Positions 1 to 10,854 of a DNA stretch of 64,000 nt are shown here, piece after piece. The stretch is from Gambelia wislizenii (Eukaryota; Chordata; Lepidosauria; Squamata; Crotaphytidae), in NCBI GenBank assembly GCA_030847615.1, contig JAUMIR010000003.1, forward strand, positions 336,293,756 to 336,357,755, read 5' to 3'. Within the stretch, counting starts at the first letter, position 1. The number at the start of each line of letters is the position of its first letter. The notes under the pieces are model-generated. The model made no database searches. It saw only the letters and a program-made list of their open reading frames with translations, and was not told the origin of the DNA. The position numbers and the translations under genes are program-made.

Positions 1-495
1 AACTCATAGGGCCAGGTTTATCATCATGAAGAGGGAGGTAGCCACCTCAGTCAGCAGATTTACAGGGCAATTTATCCCATCATGTCTCCATCTGAGAGCC
101 CCGCAGTCCTTATGACACAGGGCATTTGCTCCATTGGCTCCTGAGAACACATGGGGCCCAATCTGTTTTTTGCTGGGGGGGACCAGATTTTCCCAGGTAT
201 TATTTTAGAACACTTTAACGGCCCCTACCCTGTCTGAGCCCTGGAGCAAACAGGGTAGGAAGCAGGAAGGAGTCCAGTAGCAGATGACCAAGACTGCTCA
301 CATGCAGGGGGCCTTGGTCACATATTGCAGGCCAGCTTCTTCGCTTGTGGGAGAGCTGGGGAGATGGCGGCGGCAGCAATGAGCTGCTGTGCCTCTCTGG
401 ACTCCAGCTCATTTGGTGATGGTAACAGGGGAGGGATGGGCCATATCAGCAGGCAGGATAACCGCCTGGGAACCGGCATATCCTGGCTTGTGTAG
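1..495. other. Unassigned sequence before LINE-B
   Basis: No convincing gene or repeat is seen here. It may hold the degraded 5' part of the LINE-B relic that becomes recognisable just downstream, but translated fragments on the + strand are too broken to support this. Confidence 0.4.
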
Positions 496-1248
496 ATGAG
501 TCCCAGGAGAAAGGAACTGAGTAAACTAACAAGGCAGATGAAACATATAGGCACCGTTGATAGCATTTCCTGTCTAAAAAGACAACAGAGAGAATATAAA
601 ACTTTACTTGGGGTGGGGGAGGCTTATTTCTATAAAAACTGGAGCTCATTGAGTCTGGCCCTTACTGAAGGCAATGAAACCAAATTCTGGAACCTGTTGC
701 AGAAAGGTCTCTCCCGTAAGACTTCTGAGCCTGCTACCTCAATTACACCCAAGGTTTGGTCACCCATTTTTGGCACATCTTTGGAAGCAACTTAACTACC
801 ATATACAGCATATTATGATTCAAAGTTCTGATAAATTCCTTAAATAGTCATGTCTCTTCTGCTGACCAAAAAAAAAAAAAAAAAAAGATATCCACACACC
901 TAAGTGGTAAGACTCATGGATATGATTCCTCCTGAGGCATTCACAATATATATTCATTGGTGGTCACCTATTCTTGCTAAATTATTTACGTATCTCAACT
1001 GGCAACTTTCCCTCAGGGTGGAAATCGAGCATTGTTGTGCCAACCTTCAAGAAAGGAGACAGAACAGATCCTTCTAACTATACGCTTATCACTCTTTTAG
1101 ATGTGGGCTCTAAACCCTATGTAGGACATCTTTCAAACAAGCTTCTGACTGGGATAGTAATCAATCTGTTATCCATAAGGAACAAACAGGTTTCAGGAGA
1201 GGTAGAAGTACTGTACTCTGGTCCAGGCCTTTATATTATATCATTTTA
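496..1248 (+). pseudogene. LINE-B relic, part 1: region before RT and first RT motifs
   Basis: Degraded non-LTR retrotransposon ORF. Around 590-700 the + frame reads EYKTLLGV and SLALTEGNETKFWNLLQKGL, typical of the linker before the RT domain of APE-type LINEs. At 974-1210 it reads FPSGWKSSIVVPTFKKGDRT, then SNYTLITLLDVGSKPY, matching RT motifs 0-1 in which 'NYRPISLLDVGSK' is usual. Stops and frame changes separate the blocks, so this is a dead copy. The reading continues beyond a MITE insertion at 1249, then at 1742, 6270 and 7487. LINE-B is a working name; the clade was not assigned. Confidence 0.7.
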
Positions 1249-1469
1249 GGCCTAATCCACACTACACAAATAATCCAGTTTCAAACTGGATTGTTTGCCA
1301 TGGCAACTGCCTATTGAATCCTGGGACTTGTAGTTTTACAAGGTTTTCAGCCTTCTCTACCAATGAGTGCTGTTGCCTCACTAAACTATAAATCCCAGGA
1401 TTCCACAGGAAGGAGTCATGGCAAATAATCCAGTTTCAAACTGGATTATTTATGTCGTATGGATGCACC
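1249..1469. mobile_element. Palindromic MITE inside LINE-B
   Basis: The two ends are inverted copies: AATAATCCAGTTTCAAACTG near 1268 recurs as its complement near 1425-1450, and an inner CTTGTAGTTT / AAACTATAAATCCCAGGATT pair shows the same fold-back. It interrupts the LINE-B RT frame between motif 2 and the 'AFIDFSSAFD' motif A. The core (TTGAATCCTGGGA ... CTCACTAAACTA) is shared with the MITEs at 22976 and 49675. There is no coding capacity, so it must have been moved by a transposase from elsewhere. Confidence 0.75.
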
Positions 1470-1615
1470 ATATGTAAATTTACCAGTAGCTCTAATAAGT
1501 TTATTTATAAAGCTTTTATAGACTTCTCATCAGCATTTGATTTGATGGGTGATGTATATAATACAAATTAGCCAAAATGAACATCGATAAAAGACAGTTT
1601 TGACTTATTCGGGAT
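1470..1615 (+). pseudogene. LINE-B relic, part 2: RT motif A
   Basis: Continuation of LINE-B after the MITE. The frame reads FIYKAFIDFSSAFDLM, i.e. RT motif A with the first catalytic Asp in 'FIDF', followed by a worn 'MNIDKR' stretch. It is broken at about 1616 by a SINE fragment. Confidence 0.65.
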
Positions 1616-1741
1616 GGTTGTTGTTGTATCCCTTCAAGTTGTTTCCAATTTTTGACAACCCTAAGGCAAACCTATCATGGGGTTTTCTTGGCAAGCTTTG
1701 TTCAGAGGGGGGTCTGCCATTACTCTCTGCTGAGGCTGAGC
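1616..1741 (-). mobile_element. tRNA-type (Sauria-like) SINE fragment, 3' half
   Basis: Starts with a TTG-rich tail followed by CCTTCAAGTTGTTTCC, CATGGGGTTTTCTTGGCAAG and TTCAGAGG...TGCCATTACTCTCTGCTGAGG. This is the complement of the body and tail of the SINEs seen complete at 15152 and 22519. The tRNA head is missing, so the copy is 5' truncated. It lies between two LINE-B blocks. Confidence 0.75.
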
Positions 1742-1802
1742 GTTATACTAAGATAATTCTTTGCAGGTGAGAATATGTTTAAACAGTACTTTAACACAAC
1801 CT
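1742..1802 (+). pseudogene. LINE-B relic, short block before the LINE-A insertion
   Basis: Short LINE-B remnant between the SINE and LINE-A. Its last ten bases, AACACAACCT (1793-1802), recur at 6270-6279 just after LINE-A and are the target-site duplication. The RT frame resumes there with PVVINRGVKQGC. Confidence 0.6.
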
Positions 1803-2377
1803 CCTCTCCATTGATGGCCCCTTGTCGTGGGAGAGAGGCTTGCGTACCCTAATGATGTTTTGAGCTATGCTGCCGGTGGCATAATAGCCACTGGTAGGGT
1901 CTCCCATGCCAGACAGGTCAAAACCGAAGGGTCTGACAAAGAGCGTCAAAGGGCAGGATGGGCTCTCTAGCCTTGTGGCAGCCATCCTAGGAGAAGGAAA
2001 ACTCTAATCGCAAACCTGGGCAGATGGTGCTCGTCCAACCCTGTAAGGTCAACCATCTAAGAGAAGGAAACTCTAATCAAACCTACAACCCGAGGACCTC
2101 GCTGCTACGTCCATGCTTGCAAGGCCAGCAGATGAACCTTTGGTTTAAAGGGTGAGGCCAGTTCTGTGCACGCTGCACTCCACCAGAAAAATCCATTGCA
2201 CAGACTCGAAGGACAAATCCAGTTACAAAAAAGCCCTGTAGCGATAGGCGAGGGATGAAACGGCAGGTGTAAAGATGCACTGGAAGCCGCAGACCCAACT
2301 CTGCATGCAGGCGGTTCAGGACATTGGTTGCTTGAGGCTGACCCGGGAGATGACAGTCTTGTTTGGCAGCATCCTGA

Positions 2378-2566
2378 ATGACCAAGCAGCCTTTTTTAAG
2401 GAGAGCACTGCTTGCTCCACATGGAGAGGGGCCTAGAAAAGGTGGACTAACGAAAGCTCATCCCCATCTGCCTGGTTGGCTAGCCGCGGACAACAGGAAT
2501 CTTCTGATGCTGTCAAACCAAGGCAAAGAAACAAAGGCACACACCGGCCTCCAAAGATGTAAATAA
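2378..2566 (+). CDS. Small upstream ORF of LINE-A (62 codons), doubtful
   Basis: Reads MTKQPFLRRALLAP... and ends in CK-stop just before the endonuclease frame, which lies in the +1 frame. The same ORF is present and open in copy 2 (38325-38513, minus) with about eight substitutions. It could be a short ORF1 or a leader peptide. Equal openness may merely reflect the youth of both copies. No domain is recognised; it is Arg/Lys-rich. Confidence 0.35.
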   Translation: MTKQPFLRRALLAPHGEGPRKGGLTKAHPHLPGWLAADNRNLLMLSNQGKETKAHTGLQRCK

Positions 2567-5500
2567 ACTGGCGCTTGCATGCTGGAATATCAGAACCATG
2601 CGAGACTCTGAACATAGTGGACGGCCTGAGCGTCGTTCTGCCCTAATAGCCCATGAACTATCACGACTTAACATTGACATCGCTGCTCTTAGTGAAGTTC
2701 GCTTCCATGAGGAAGGCAGCCTTAAAGAACATGGCGCCAGCTACACGATTTACTGGTCTGGCAAACCCAAAACTGAAAAACATCTTTCAGGAGTAGGCTT
2801 TATGATTAAAAACTCCATTGCCTCCAAACTCGAAAGCTTGCCAACAGGACACTCTGATCGCATTATTTCCTTACGCCTCCCACATGTTGTTCTCTTTAGA
2901 ATATATGCCCTAACTATGTAAGCCGACCCTGTAGAGAAAGACAAATTCTACACAGACCTACACCAACTCATACAAAAAGTCCCTGTAGAAGATAAAATTA
3001 TTATCCTTGGTGACTTCAATGCCAAAGCAGGAAAGAACTCCGAAGCCTGGAAAGGTGTCTTAGGCAAGCATGGTGTTGGAAATTGCAATGATAACGGACA
3101 CCTCCTGCTAGAGTTCTGTGCAGAACAACAGCTGACTATTACCAACACAATCTTTCAGCAGAAAGATAGCTTGAAGGCAACCTGGATGCATCCCCAGTCC
3201 AAACATTGGCACCTCATTGACTATGTTCTAGTCCATCAGAGAGACATTCGTGATGTCCGTCATACCCGAGTGATGCCCAGTGCAGAATGCCAAACAGATC
3301 ATCGCCTCGTCAGATGTAAACTAAATCTTCATCTTAAGTTCAATCCTACGAGGGGTGGAATCTTAAAGAAGAGATTCCAAGTCAACAATCTTCAACAAGC
3401 TACCATGAGGGACAACTTCCAGGCAAATCTACCAACATAACTTGAAGACCATCCTACAGATCCTTCTCCTACAGTGGTTTGGCAACATATCAAAAACAGT
3501 ATCCTCCAGTGTGCAGAAGAATCCCTCGGGTTCTCCCACAAGAAAAATCAAGACTGCTTTGATGAAAACAACTAAGAGATCCAGGAGCTGTTGGCAAAGA
3601 AAAGAACTGCTCACCAGGCATATGTCGCCCAGCCAACCTGCCATGTAAGAAAAGCAGCTTTCTGTCTCACATGTAGTAAATTTCAACAAAAACTCCAAGA
3701 CATGCAGAACAAGTGGTGGATCAATATAGCAGAAAAGACACAACACTGTGCAGATCTGGGTGATCATAGAGGATTTTATGAAGCTCTTAAAGCAGTGTTT
3801 GGACCTACTTATCAGGTCCAAAGCACCTTATACAGTACAGATGGTCAAACATTAATTACTGATAAAGCCTCCATCCTGAATCAATGGGCTGAACATTTTC
3901 AAAGTCTCTTTAGCACCAACCGAGTAGTCCAAGGCTCAGCTATCCAACATATGATACAAAAACCAATGAAAAATGAATTGGACATAGCTTCCACTTTGGG
4001 AGCGACCCTTAAGGCCATACAGCAGATGAAAAACGGCAAGGCAGCTGGGATTGATGGAATCCCACCTGAAGTTTGGAAACACGGAGGTCATGCACTCCAT
4101 GATAACTTCCACAAATTCCTTGTGAATTGCTGGGAAAAAGGGGAACTGCCATCTGACCTCCGAGATGCAGTCATCATCACTCTGTACAAGAAAAAAGGAG
4201 CAAAATCCGATTGCTCAAACTATCAAGGCATAACACTGCTCTCTATTGCTGGAAAAATCCTTGTAAGGATACTCCTGAACAGATTAGTTCCTGCCATTGC
4301 AGAAGAACTTCTTCCTGAAAGACAGTGTGGCTTCAGAGCCAATAGGAATACTACAGACATGGTATTTGCCCTTAGACAACTGCAAGATGTAGAATATTCA
4401 TGTAGGAGGGAGGGAAAACATGCCAAGAGGAGGAGGTAGGTGGAATGAGAGATACATAGTTTTCCTCATCTCCTCAGATTGTTGCCTTTTGTTCTTAAAA
4501 TATTTGGGATTGTGTTTTTTTTTTAATTCCCTCATTTTGTAAATAAATAAATAAATAACCTAGAATCCAAAAAAGGGGGGGGAGCCCTGGTGGCGCAGTG
4601 GTTAAATGCCAGTACTGCAGGCCACCACGTTGCAAGTTCGATTCCAGCCGGCTCCAAGGTTCACTCAGCCTTCCATCCTTTCGTAGGTCGGTAGATTGAG
4701 TACCCAACTTGTGGGGGGCAATTAGCTTACACACATTGGATACTGTTTAATGCAGTGTAGATGTGTAAATAGCTATTGCTTAAAAACAATTTGTAAGCCG
4801 CTCTGATAGCCTTGTGGCTGAAGAGTGGGGTATAACTAACTAACTAAAAAAAAACACACACAAGAAAAATGTAGAGAGCAGAACAAGGGTCTCTATGTAA
4901 CATTTGTTGACCTCACCAAAGCCTTCAACACTGTGAGTAGAAAAGGTCTGTGGCAGATCCTGGAAAGACTAGGATGTCCCCCCAAATTCCTTAAAATGAT
5001 TATCTTGCTACACAAGGGCCAGCGCCGTCAAGTCAGATATGGCAATGCTCTTTCAGAACCCTTTCTAATAACTAATAGAGTGAAGCAAGGTTGTGTTCTT
5101 GCACCAACTCTATTTACAATCTTCTTTAGCATGATGCTCCAAAGGGCTATGGCAGAGCTTGAAGAAGATGACGGCATCTATATACTTTACTGTACTGAGG
5201 GTAGCTTGTTTAACTTAAGCCGTCTGAGGGCTCACACTAAGACTCTAAACTATCTAGTCCATGAGCTGCTCTTTGCTGATGATGCTGCCCTTGTTGCCCA
5301 CACAGAAGCAGCTCTGCAGCGCCTAACATCCTACTTTGCAACAGGTGCAGAGCTGTTTGGGCTGGAAGTCAACCTGAAGAAAACAGAAGTTCTTTACCAG
5401 CCTGCACCACAGGACGAACACCACGATCCCCACATTGCTGTTGGCAAATCTGTGCTCAAGTCCATTCAGCACTTCACCTACCTGGGAAGCATCATCTCCT

Positions 5501-6233
5501 CAGATGCCAAGACTGACAAAGAGATCGATCACAGATTAGCAAAGGCATATAGCGCATTTGGAAGACTTTACAAAAGAGTCTGGAGCAATAAACACCTGAG
5601 GCAAAGCATAAAAATCAGTATGTATAGAGCCATTGTACTGTCTATTCTCCTTTATGGATCTGAAACATGGGCCACCTATCGCCACCACCTACGACTCCTC
5701 GAGCGCTTTCATCAGCGCTGTCTACGCACAATCCTAAATATACACTGTACTGACTATGTAATGAATGTTGCTGTCCTTGAGCTGGCAGGGAACACCAGCA
5801 TTGGGGCCATGATATTGAGAACACAGCTGCGCTAGGCAGGGCACGTTTCTAGGATGGAGGACCATTGCCTCCCCAAAATACTACTCTACGGTGAACTCAC
5901 CACGGGTCAGCGTAAGAGGGGTGCTCCAAAAAAGCGATACAAAAACTCCCTGAAACAACATCTCAGGCTCGGCCAAATTGATCACCAACAGTGGTCCGCC
6001 CTGGCCTCACATCGGGAGGCATGGAGATGCACAATCCACAATGCTGCAGCCTTATTTGAGAACTCACGCCGAACAAATCTTGAAGAGAAACGACAACACA
6101 GAAAGAATCACAACCCAAAAACATCACCCAAGGAGACCGTCTGTTTTGCTTTATGCAACCGGACTTGTTTATCTCGGATTGGCCTTTTTAGTCATCAGCG
6201 CGCTTGCAGAAAGTGCGGGATGAGTCCTTCCTG
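2559..6233 (+). pseudogene. LINE-A copy 1 polyprotein (APE-RT-zinc finger), broken
   Basis: The endonuclease begins with LACWNIRTM near 2572 and SEVRF near 2695. It continues with GDFNAKAG (~3010) and TDHRLVR (~3295). RT motifs follow: GKAAGIDGIPPEVWK, LYKKKGAKSDCSNYQGITLL, QCGFRANRNTTDMVFALRQL. After the SINE-bearing insert come FVDLTKAF, GVKQGCVLAPTLF and LLFADDAALVAH (near 5270). The tail reads RTCLSRIGLFSHQRACRKCG. In-frame stops at ~2918, ~3438 and ~3573, the insertion, and a stop in 'R*AGHVS' at ~5833 make it a pseudogene. No in-frame ATG precedes the first endonuclease strand; the first is in 'NIRTM'. Confidence 0.85.
4387..4862 (+). mobile_element. tRNA-derived SINE (type 2) plus flanking insert in LINE-A RT
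   Basis: The LINE-A frame stops at ALRQLQ and resumes at EKCREQNKG. The insert's 3' part is a SINE: GGAGCCCTGG near 4581, A box TGGCGCAGTGG at ~4591, B box GTTCGATTCC at ~4636, then a body ending TTTGTAAGCCGCTCTGATAG and a (TAAC)n/(A)n tail near 4850. A second copy lies at 57131-57405. The first ~190 bp ends in (AAAT)n and is a further, unnamed piece. AAGATGTA (left) and AAAAATGTA (right) may be a worn target duplication. Confidence 0.75.
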
Positions 6234-6269
6234 AATCTTGGTTTGCGAAGAAAAGCCAGAGAGAGAGAG

Positions 6270-6746
6270 AACACAACCTGTTGTCATCAACAGGGGAGTA
6301 AAGCAGGGATGTATTCTGGCACCTTTTTAATTTGATTTTTATCTTAATGATTTGATTCCAGAACTGGTCTCCCCGCCTCATTTTCACTCCAGCTATTAGT
6401 AACCACAAGATTTCAATTTTGCTTTATGCTGATGATTTGGTTTTGCTGTCTTTGAACAAAATTGGCCTTAAAAGGATGTTAGTCAAATTGGGGAGGCTAT
6501 GTAAAGAGGAACAGTTGGTTGTCAACTATTCCAAAACCTAGTATCATGGTTTTGGGGAGGAGAACCCTTAAGTGTATGTGGACATTTGATGGAGCTGCAT
6601 GTTGATAAGAAACTTTCTTGGAAGCAACATTTGGAAGCCACCAAAATCTCAAGTGCCAGATGTATTGGGCAACTTAAAAGATTTTTCTGTTCTAGAAGGG
6701 AGCAGTTAATAATTCCAGCACTAAAGGTTTCCATACCTAAAATGAT
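6270..6746 (+). pseudogene. LINE-B relic, part 3: RT motifs B-E
   Basis: After the target duplication the frame reads PVVINRGVKQGCILAPF (RT motif B). Near 6415 it reads ILLYADDLVLLSLNKIGLK (motif C, catalytic YADD). Then come VNYSKT and LMELHVDKKLSWKQHLEATK, the finger/thumb region after the active site. A stop and frame changes interrupt it. It joins part 2 if the SINE and LINE-A are removed. Confidence 0.75.
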
Positions 6747-7486
6747 AGACTTTATGAAACTAGCATCTAAAAATAATGTAATTCCACAATTGAGGAAAAC
6801 TGAAATATAGTGGCATGATTACAGTAATTATCACACATTGCTGTAATTGTGCAATACTACTACCATAGAATTATTGCAAGATCACCACTAATGGTTTAAG
6901 AACTGAATATAGTAACAGCTGTCTTCGCACTGCTTTCTAAAGACAGAGTATTAATGCCTCCTACTGGCTGGCGCATGCACCTTGAAGAAATTTTTTCTCT
7001 TCCATGATTTTGCATGGGTGAGATTTTGGCTGTTCTTACAAGAAGACGCAACTAATGCTCTAAAACACTAGAAAGAAAGAAATAACCAAAGGAATTCACA
7101 AATAAACAATTAAGCAAACACAAAAAGGTACTAAGAAAAGGTGACCGTTGATATAAAAAGCATCCTATAGGTCCTCTTCATGTTCTTCCCCGGAAGTTTA
7201 ATTATGTGTTCTCATTGGGAAAGGAGAGGGGGAGAAGAGGACCACCCATTCACATTGTAATCACGCAATTATAGCAGGTTGTGATTATCACACCCTCATC
7301 AGTACCACGAAAAGAGCAATATTGAGGGCTATTGACAGCTTTGCCGGTTAATTAAAAGTTACATCTAATTAATGGGTGGAGCACACACAGACCACAGGAG
7401 AACAACAACATCATGCGATAATGGGAAGGCGTTTGTGATACTATCACATTGTAATTCCACTATTTCAGACCCATCTGATAAGGTCT
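6747..7486. mobile_element. T-family non-autonomous DNA transposon (T5)
   Basis: The ends are imperfect inverted repeats (AGACTTTATGAAAC ... TCTGATAAGGTCT), flanked by GAT at 6744-6746 and 7487-7489. It is a ~740-bp copy of the same element as 58810-59557: both share CTAGCATCTAAAAATA near the left end, TAGTGGCATGATTACAGT, and an internal AGAAGA(C/T)GCAACT block. No ORF resembles a transposase. The 3-bp duplication suggests PIF/Harbinger-type mobilisation. It splits the LINE-B frame between KMI and QMLYGAKIW. Confidence 0.75.
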
Positions 7487-7793
7487 GATTATGCAAATGT
7501 TGTATGGAGCCAAAATCTGAGGAGAAGATGGCAAGTCTGAGTTGTAAATTTTGCAAAACATATTCATGTGATAGATTTTGGGACTGCTCACCTTAGGATT
7601 GAGTTGGGTCTTCTCTCAATTGCAGCTAGAATTGATTTGCCTTTCTTAAGATTCTGGTGCAAATTACGGTAAATGGAATTGAGGATCATTCCCTCAGCAA
7701 ACTTTATTGGCTGGAAGAACTGAGGTTTGCTTGGTTGGGTACAATTGTGTCAAGACAAGTTAAACATTTACAGCCATGACACAGAGAATTATC
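7487..7793 (+). pseudogene. LINE-B relic, part 4: C-terminal region
   Basis: Continues the LINE-B frame after T5: QMLYGAKI near 7500 and, near 7595-7665, LRIELGLLSIAARIDLPFLRFWCKLR, a post-RT C-terminal block of LINEs. It degrades towards 7790, where a MITE is inserted. Confidence 0.65.
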
Positions 7794-7796
7794 TAA

Positions 7797-8429
7797 GGGC
7801 TTGTCTACACTGTCAGGAAACACCGCACCTACCTCATACCTGCAGCAGAATTATTTGATCCACAGCAGCCCCATAAATGCTACATGCGTTGGGCTTTTCC
7901 GATTGTAGATTGGAGTATCCTGTCACACTGTAATCCACATCAGAATAAAAGGGCAGTCCTATGCTGATCAGCTCCCCTATATGTTGTACTATTTCTGGCC
8001 ACATGGGAGACTGCTCGGGTTGCCCCCCCCCCCCGTTTGCTTGTGAATGAGAATATGCAAATATACTTTGTTCCAGAGTACTGCATTACTCAATAAGTGG
8101 GGACATGCTTATCCAGATATGTGCACAACAAAAAATAAAATAAATAAATTGTAAAAGTACCGGAATGGAGTTCTGTCCACAAAAAGTCCTGCCCCCAGCT
8201 TTACACTGAAGCCAATTTGCAGCTGCCAGGTGGCCAAAAATCTGGGTTTCCCCTTCAAATGCAGAACAATCTGCAAATCTTTCAGATCGAGTTTCTTGCA
8301 GAAACCCTGGTGAAGATGCAAATCATCAAAAATGTCATGTGTCAACTGTGCCACAAATGCAGGGTGAGTACAGGTTTTCTGGTGGTTTTTTGTTTGTTTT
8401 TGTTTTGTTTTGCCCATGTAGACAAGCCC
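7797..8429. mobile_element. Harbinger-like MITE, 633 bp, TSD TAA
   Basis: Inverted ends GGGCTTGTCTACACTG and CATGTAGACAAGCCC, flanked by TAA at 7794-7796 and 8430-8432. The internal sequence around 8210-8360 is found, inverted, inside the MITE at 13159-13761. No transposase is present. TAA duplications and GG-starting ends fit PIF/Harbinger. Confidence 0.85.
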
Positions 8430-8432
8430 TAA

Positions 8433-9159
8433 GACCTTAAAAACTGGATTTTTAGTCATGATGCTAGCCAAGACAGAGCAGCCATAGCTTGGGCACAATC
8501 TTCCATTTGGTACCCACAGATTCAGATCAAGCATGCAGAGCCATAGTACTTTGAAGCTCTGACCTTTTCACAGCTCTGAAGAGCTTTCACATAACTCAGA
8601 TTCCAGCAGATGCCTTCTGCATATATTGAAGGGAGATTTTGAGGTATTCCAATTATAGATAGAAAATGTGTATTTGGCTGTAATCATATTGATGACATAA
8701 TTCATTACTTGTTGTTCTAACCCCCTTTATTCTGCTCCTAGACATAGATTTGTGTCACCCATTATTCAGTTATACACAGACTGCACACCTCAGAAAGTTG
8801 TAGTAAAATTGTCAGCTGATACACAGCTATTTGTCACATACTCAATAGCTCAATTTGCATTGGAGCCAAGAAACTACGTGCTTGCTTCATTAAGGAACAT
8901 ATTGTTATATAAATATTAATTTTACACTTTATAGTTGGTTTTACAGGGGTCTGTAAAATAGTTTTAAAGTTATGTCAAATATTTTTAATAATTTATTTTT
9001 AATTCTGTTCTGTTTTATTCCATACATTTTAAAGGCCATTGGTTATATACAGTAAAGTTTATGATGATGAGTATTGATTTTAAATGTGTCATAGAAGGTC
9101 AGCAAACTGATAGTAAGATTTTTTAAAAATATTGTCAGCAACCATGAGAGGCCCTTGTG

Positions 9160-9162
<3 letters not shown>
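8433..9162. other. Unassigned AT-rich sequence
   Basis: No gene is recognised. Around 8960-9060 it reads like a LINE/SINE 3' tail (TTTTAATAATTTATTTTTAA ... TATACAGTAAAGTTTATGATGATG), too worn to assign. Confidence 0.35.
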
Positions 9163-9190
<28 letters not shown>

Positions 9191-9191
9191 G
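9163..9191. repeat. Poly-T run
   Basis: An uninterrupted ~29-bp T run, possibly the poly(A) tail of a lost minus-strand retroposon. No element body is recognisable beside it. Confidence 0.6.
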
Positions 9192-10854
9192 CCTCAGATG
9201 GAAAAATAACTTCACTGGACTTTAGTACTAGAAAACTTGACTTTGGGAAGTGGGGACATTTGCTGCTCTGCTTCTGGCAGTAATATGTCTGTTGCTAGCA
9301 ATGTCCATACAGAAGTGTGTCCAGTTAAGTTTAATGGGATTTACTCCCAGGAGCAATGTTACAGGATTGTAATCTCAAGAATTCCAGACATACATACACA
9401 AATGTATACAGATGTCATTGCATTGCATTGCATTGGGTCTACTTTAAGTCAGATCTTGAAACAGTTACTTTTTTAGACCAAAATGCCTAGCTTCCCATGG
9501 TTATGGCCATGCTGCTTGGGAGATTATAGGAGCTGTGGTCCAAAAGAGTAACTTTCCTGGGCTCTGTTCTTAGTATAACAGACTGGAGACATAACAATGA
9601 AACTAAAGCAAGTAGTTTAAAACTGGTATTAATTTTAAGTTAAAAGGCTACATTAGATCTGTAATAATTTTTCTACTTTGTATTGTAGTGTATCAAATTG
9701 CATTTTTGCTGTTGTACCAAATATAGTTTTGTGTGTGTGGTTGATGCTGCGAGGAGGAAAGCCTCAGAAAATCTGTGTCTATTTAATTTCCTCTGCTACA
9801 TTATCTTGATCTGAATAATTCATCTCACATGTGCTAATTGTTTTACAGTAGAGAAATATAAGTTCTTCTGTCAGGCATGTACATACCTCTCCCTGTGGGG
9901 CAAATAATAGTTTGTGGAGATGGGTGATTTAGGTCAGAAAAAATCCTTGCCCTAAATCCAGAGTCATTCTTGTACCCAATAATTAATATGCTAGACCTTT
10001 CTTTTCCCTATCCACTGCAGCCCTCTGAGCCCTACCCCTTTACCCCTGAAAAAAATCAGCTCCGGAGGATTCCTAGACCTGTTAGATACCCACCCATGGG
10101 AACAAAGTCTCAAATAATCTTTCAGTTTCACAACTTCGCCTTTCCAGCTGTATTTAGTAAAACTAAGTGAATAAAAAGAATTGGAAAATCAGTCATGGAT
10201 TTCCCAGCAAAATGTAGTTTGCCTCAAGCAATATAACTGTAATTAGTTTATAATTGTGGCTGGTAGAAAGGGGCAACAGGTCATCAGATATGCTGTCACA
10301 TCAAAGGAAACAAGCCATCTGTAGTTTTTTAAAAAAAATCATGGGCATGTGCATCATTTATTAGACATTTAATTCTGCTGGATACATGGAATATAAATAA
10401 CCTACAGCACTTATCTTATACATACACACTGGAGAATCTAGAAAATGCCTAGAGAAGATGTATTTTTTTGGACGCGGGTAAGTTAAACCATTGATAGAGG
10501 TCCCGTGGATACGGAGGTGGTAATGTATATGCAGTTTTAAAACACATTTCCCCCATTGACTAAAGTTATTTGTGCAGACTTTTGGCATAGACATTAGTCA
10601 TGTGCATTTTTAAATCTAAGAAGGTCTTTGGTCAGATTTTTCTTCACTGAAATGGATCATTAGCCTTGGAAATAACAAGACAGTAAAGTGTCTTGTTACT
10701 GGACTTGGGAGGTGTGAAATAGATATATTTTCGTAACTGAATGTAAACTATAAAACTGCCTTTTCAACCCTATTCCTAGTCATGAAGGGAATTCAACTAA
10801 TTTGGGTGGATTTTGAAAGGGATTCTGGGCTCTCTTAAAATTGCCAACTTCTTA
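9192..10854. other. Unassigned sequence with small repeat traces
   Basis: Traces only. At ~9320-9385 a 'TTTAATGGGATTTACTCCCAGGAG' type fragment resembles the arm of the palindrome at 16356. At ~9497-9570 there is a MITE half (GGCCATGCTGCTTGGGAGAT ... GGTCCAAAAGAGTAACTTTC). No coding signal was seen. Confidence 0.35.

Larger units (their letters stand above)
1803..6269 (+). mobile_element. LINE-A copy 1, full-length non-LTR retrotransposon
   Basis: Full-length insertion into LINE-B, bounded by the 10-bp duplication AACACAACCT. Its 5' end (CCTCTCCATTGATGG) matches that of copy 2 at 39091 (minus), so both are complete at the 5' end. The 3' end is a conserved CTTCGtttgCGAAG-type hairpin (here CTTGG/CGAAG), AAAAGCCA and a (GA)n tail. 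Order: ~0.75 kb 5' region, a single long ORF with APE endonuclease, RT and a C-terminal C2HC finger, almost no 3'UTR. About 475 bp of later insertion (4387-4862) lies inside the RT. The clade was not assigned; it is not L1, CR1 or BovB. Confidence 0.85.
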
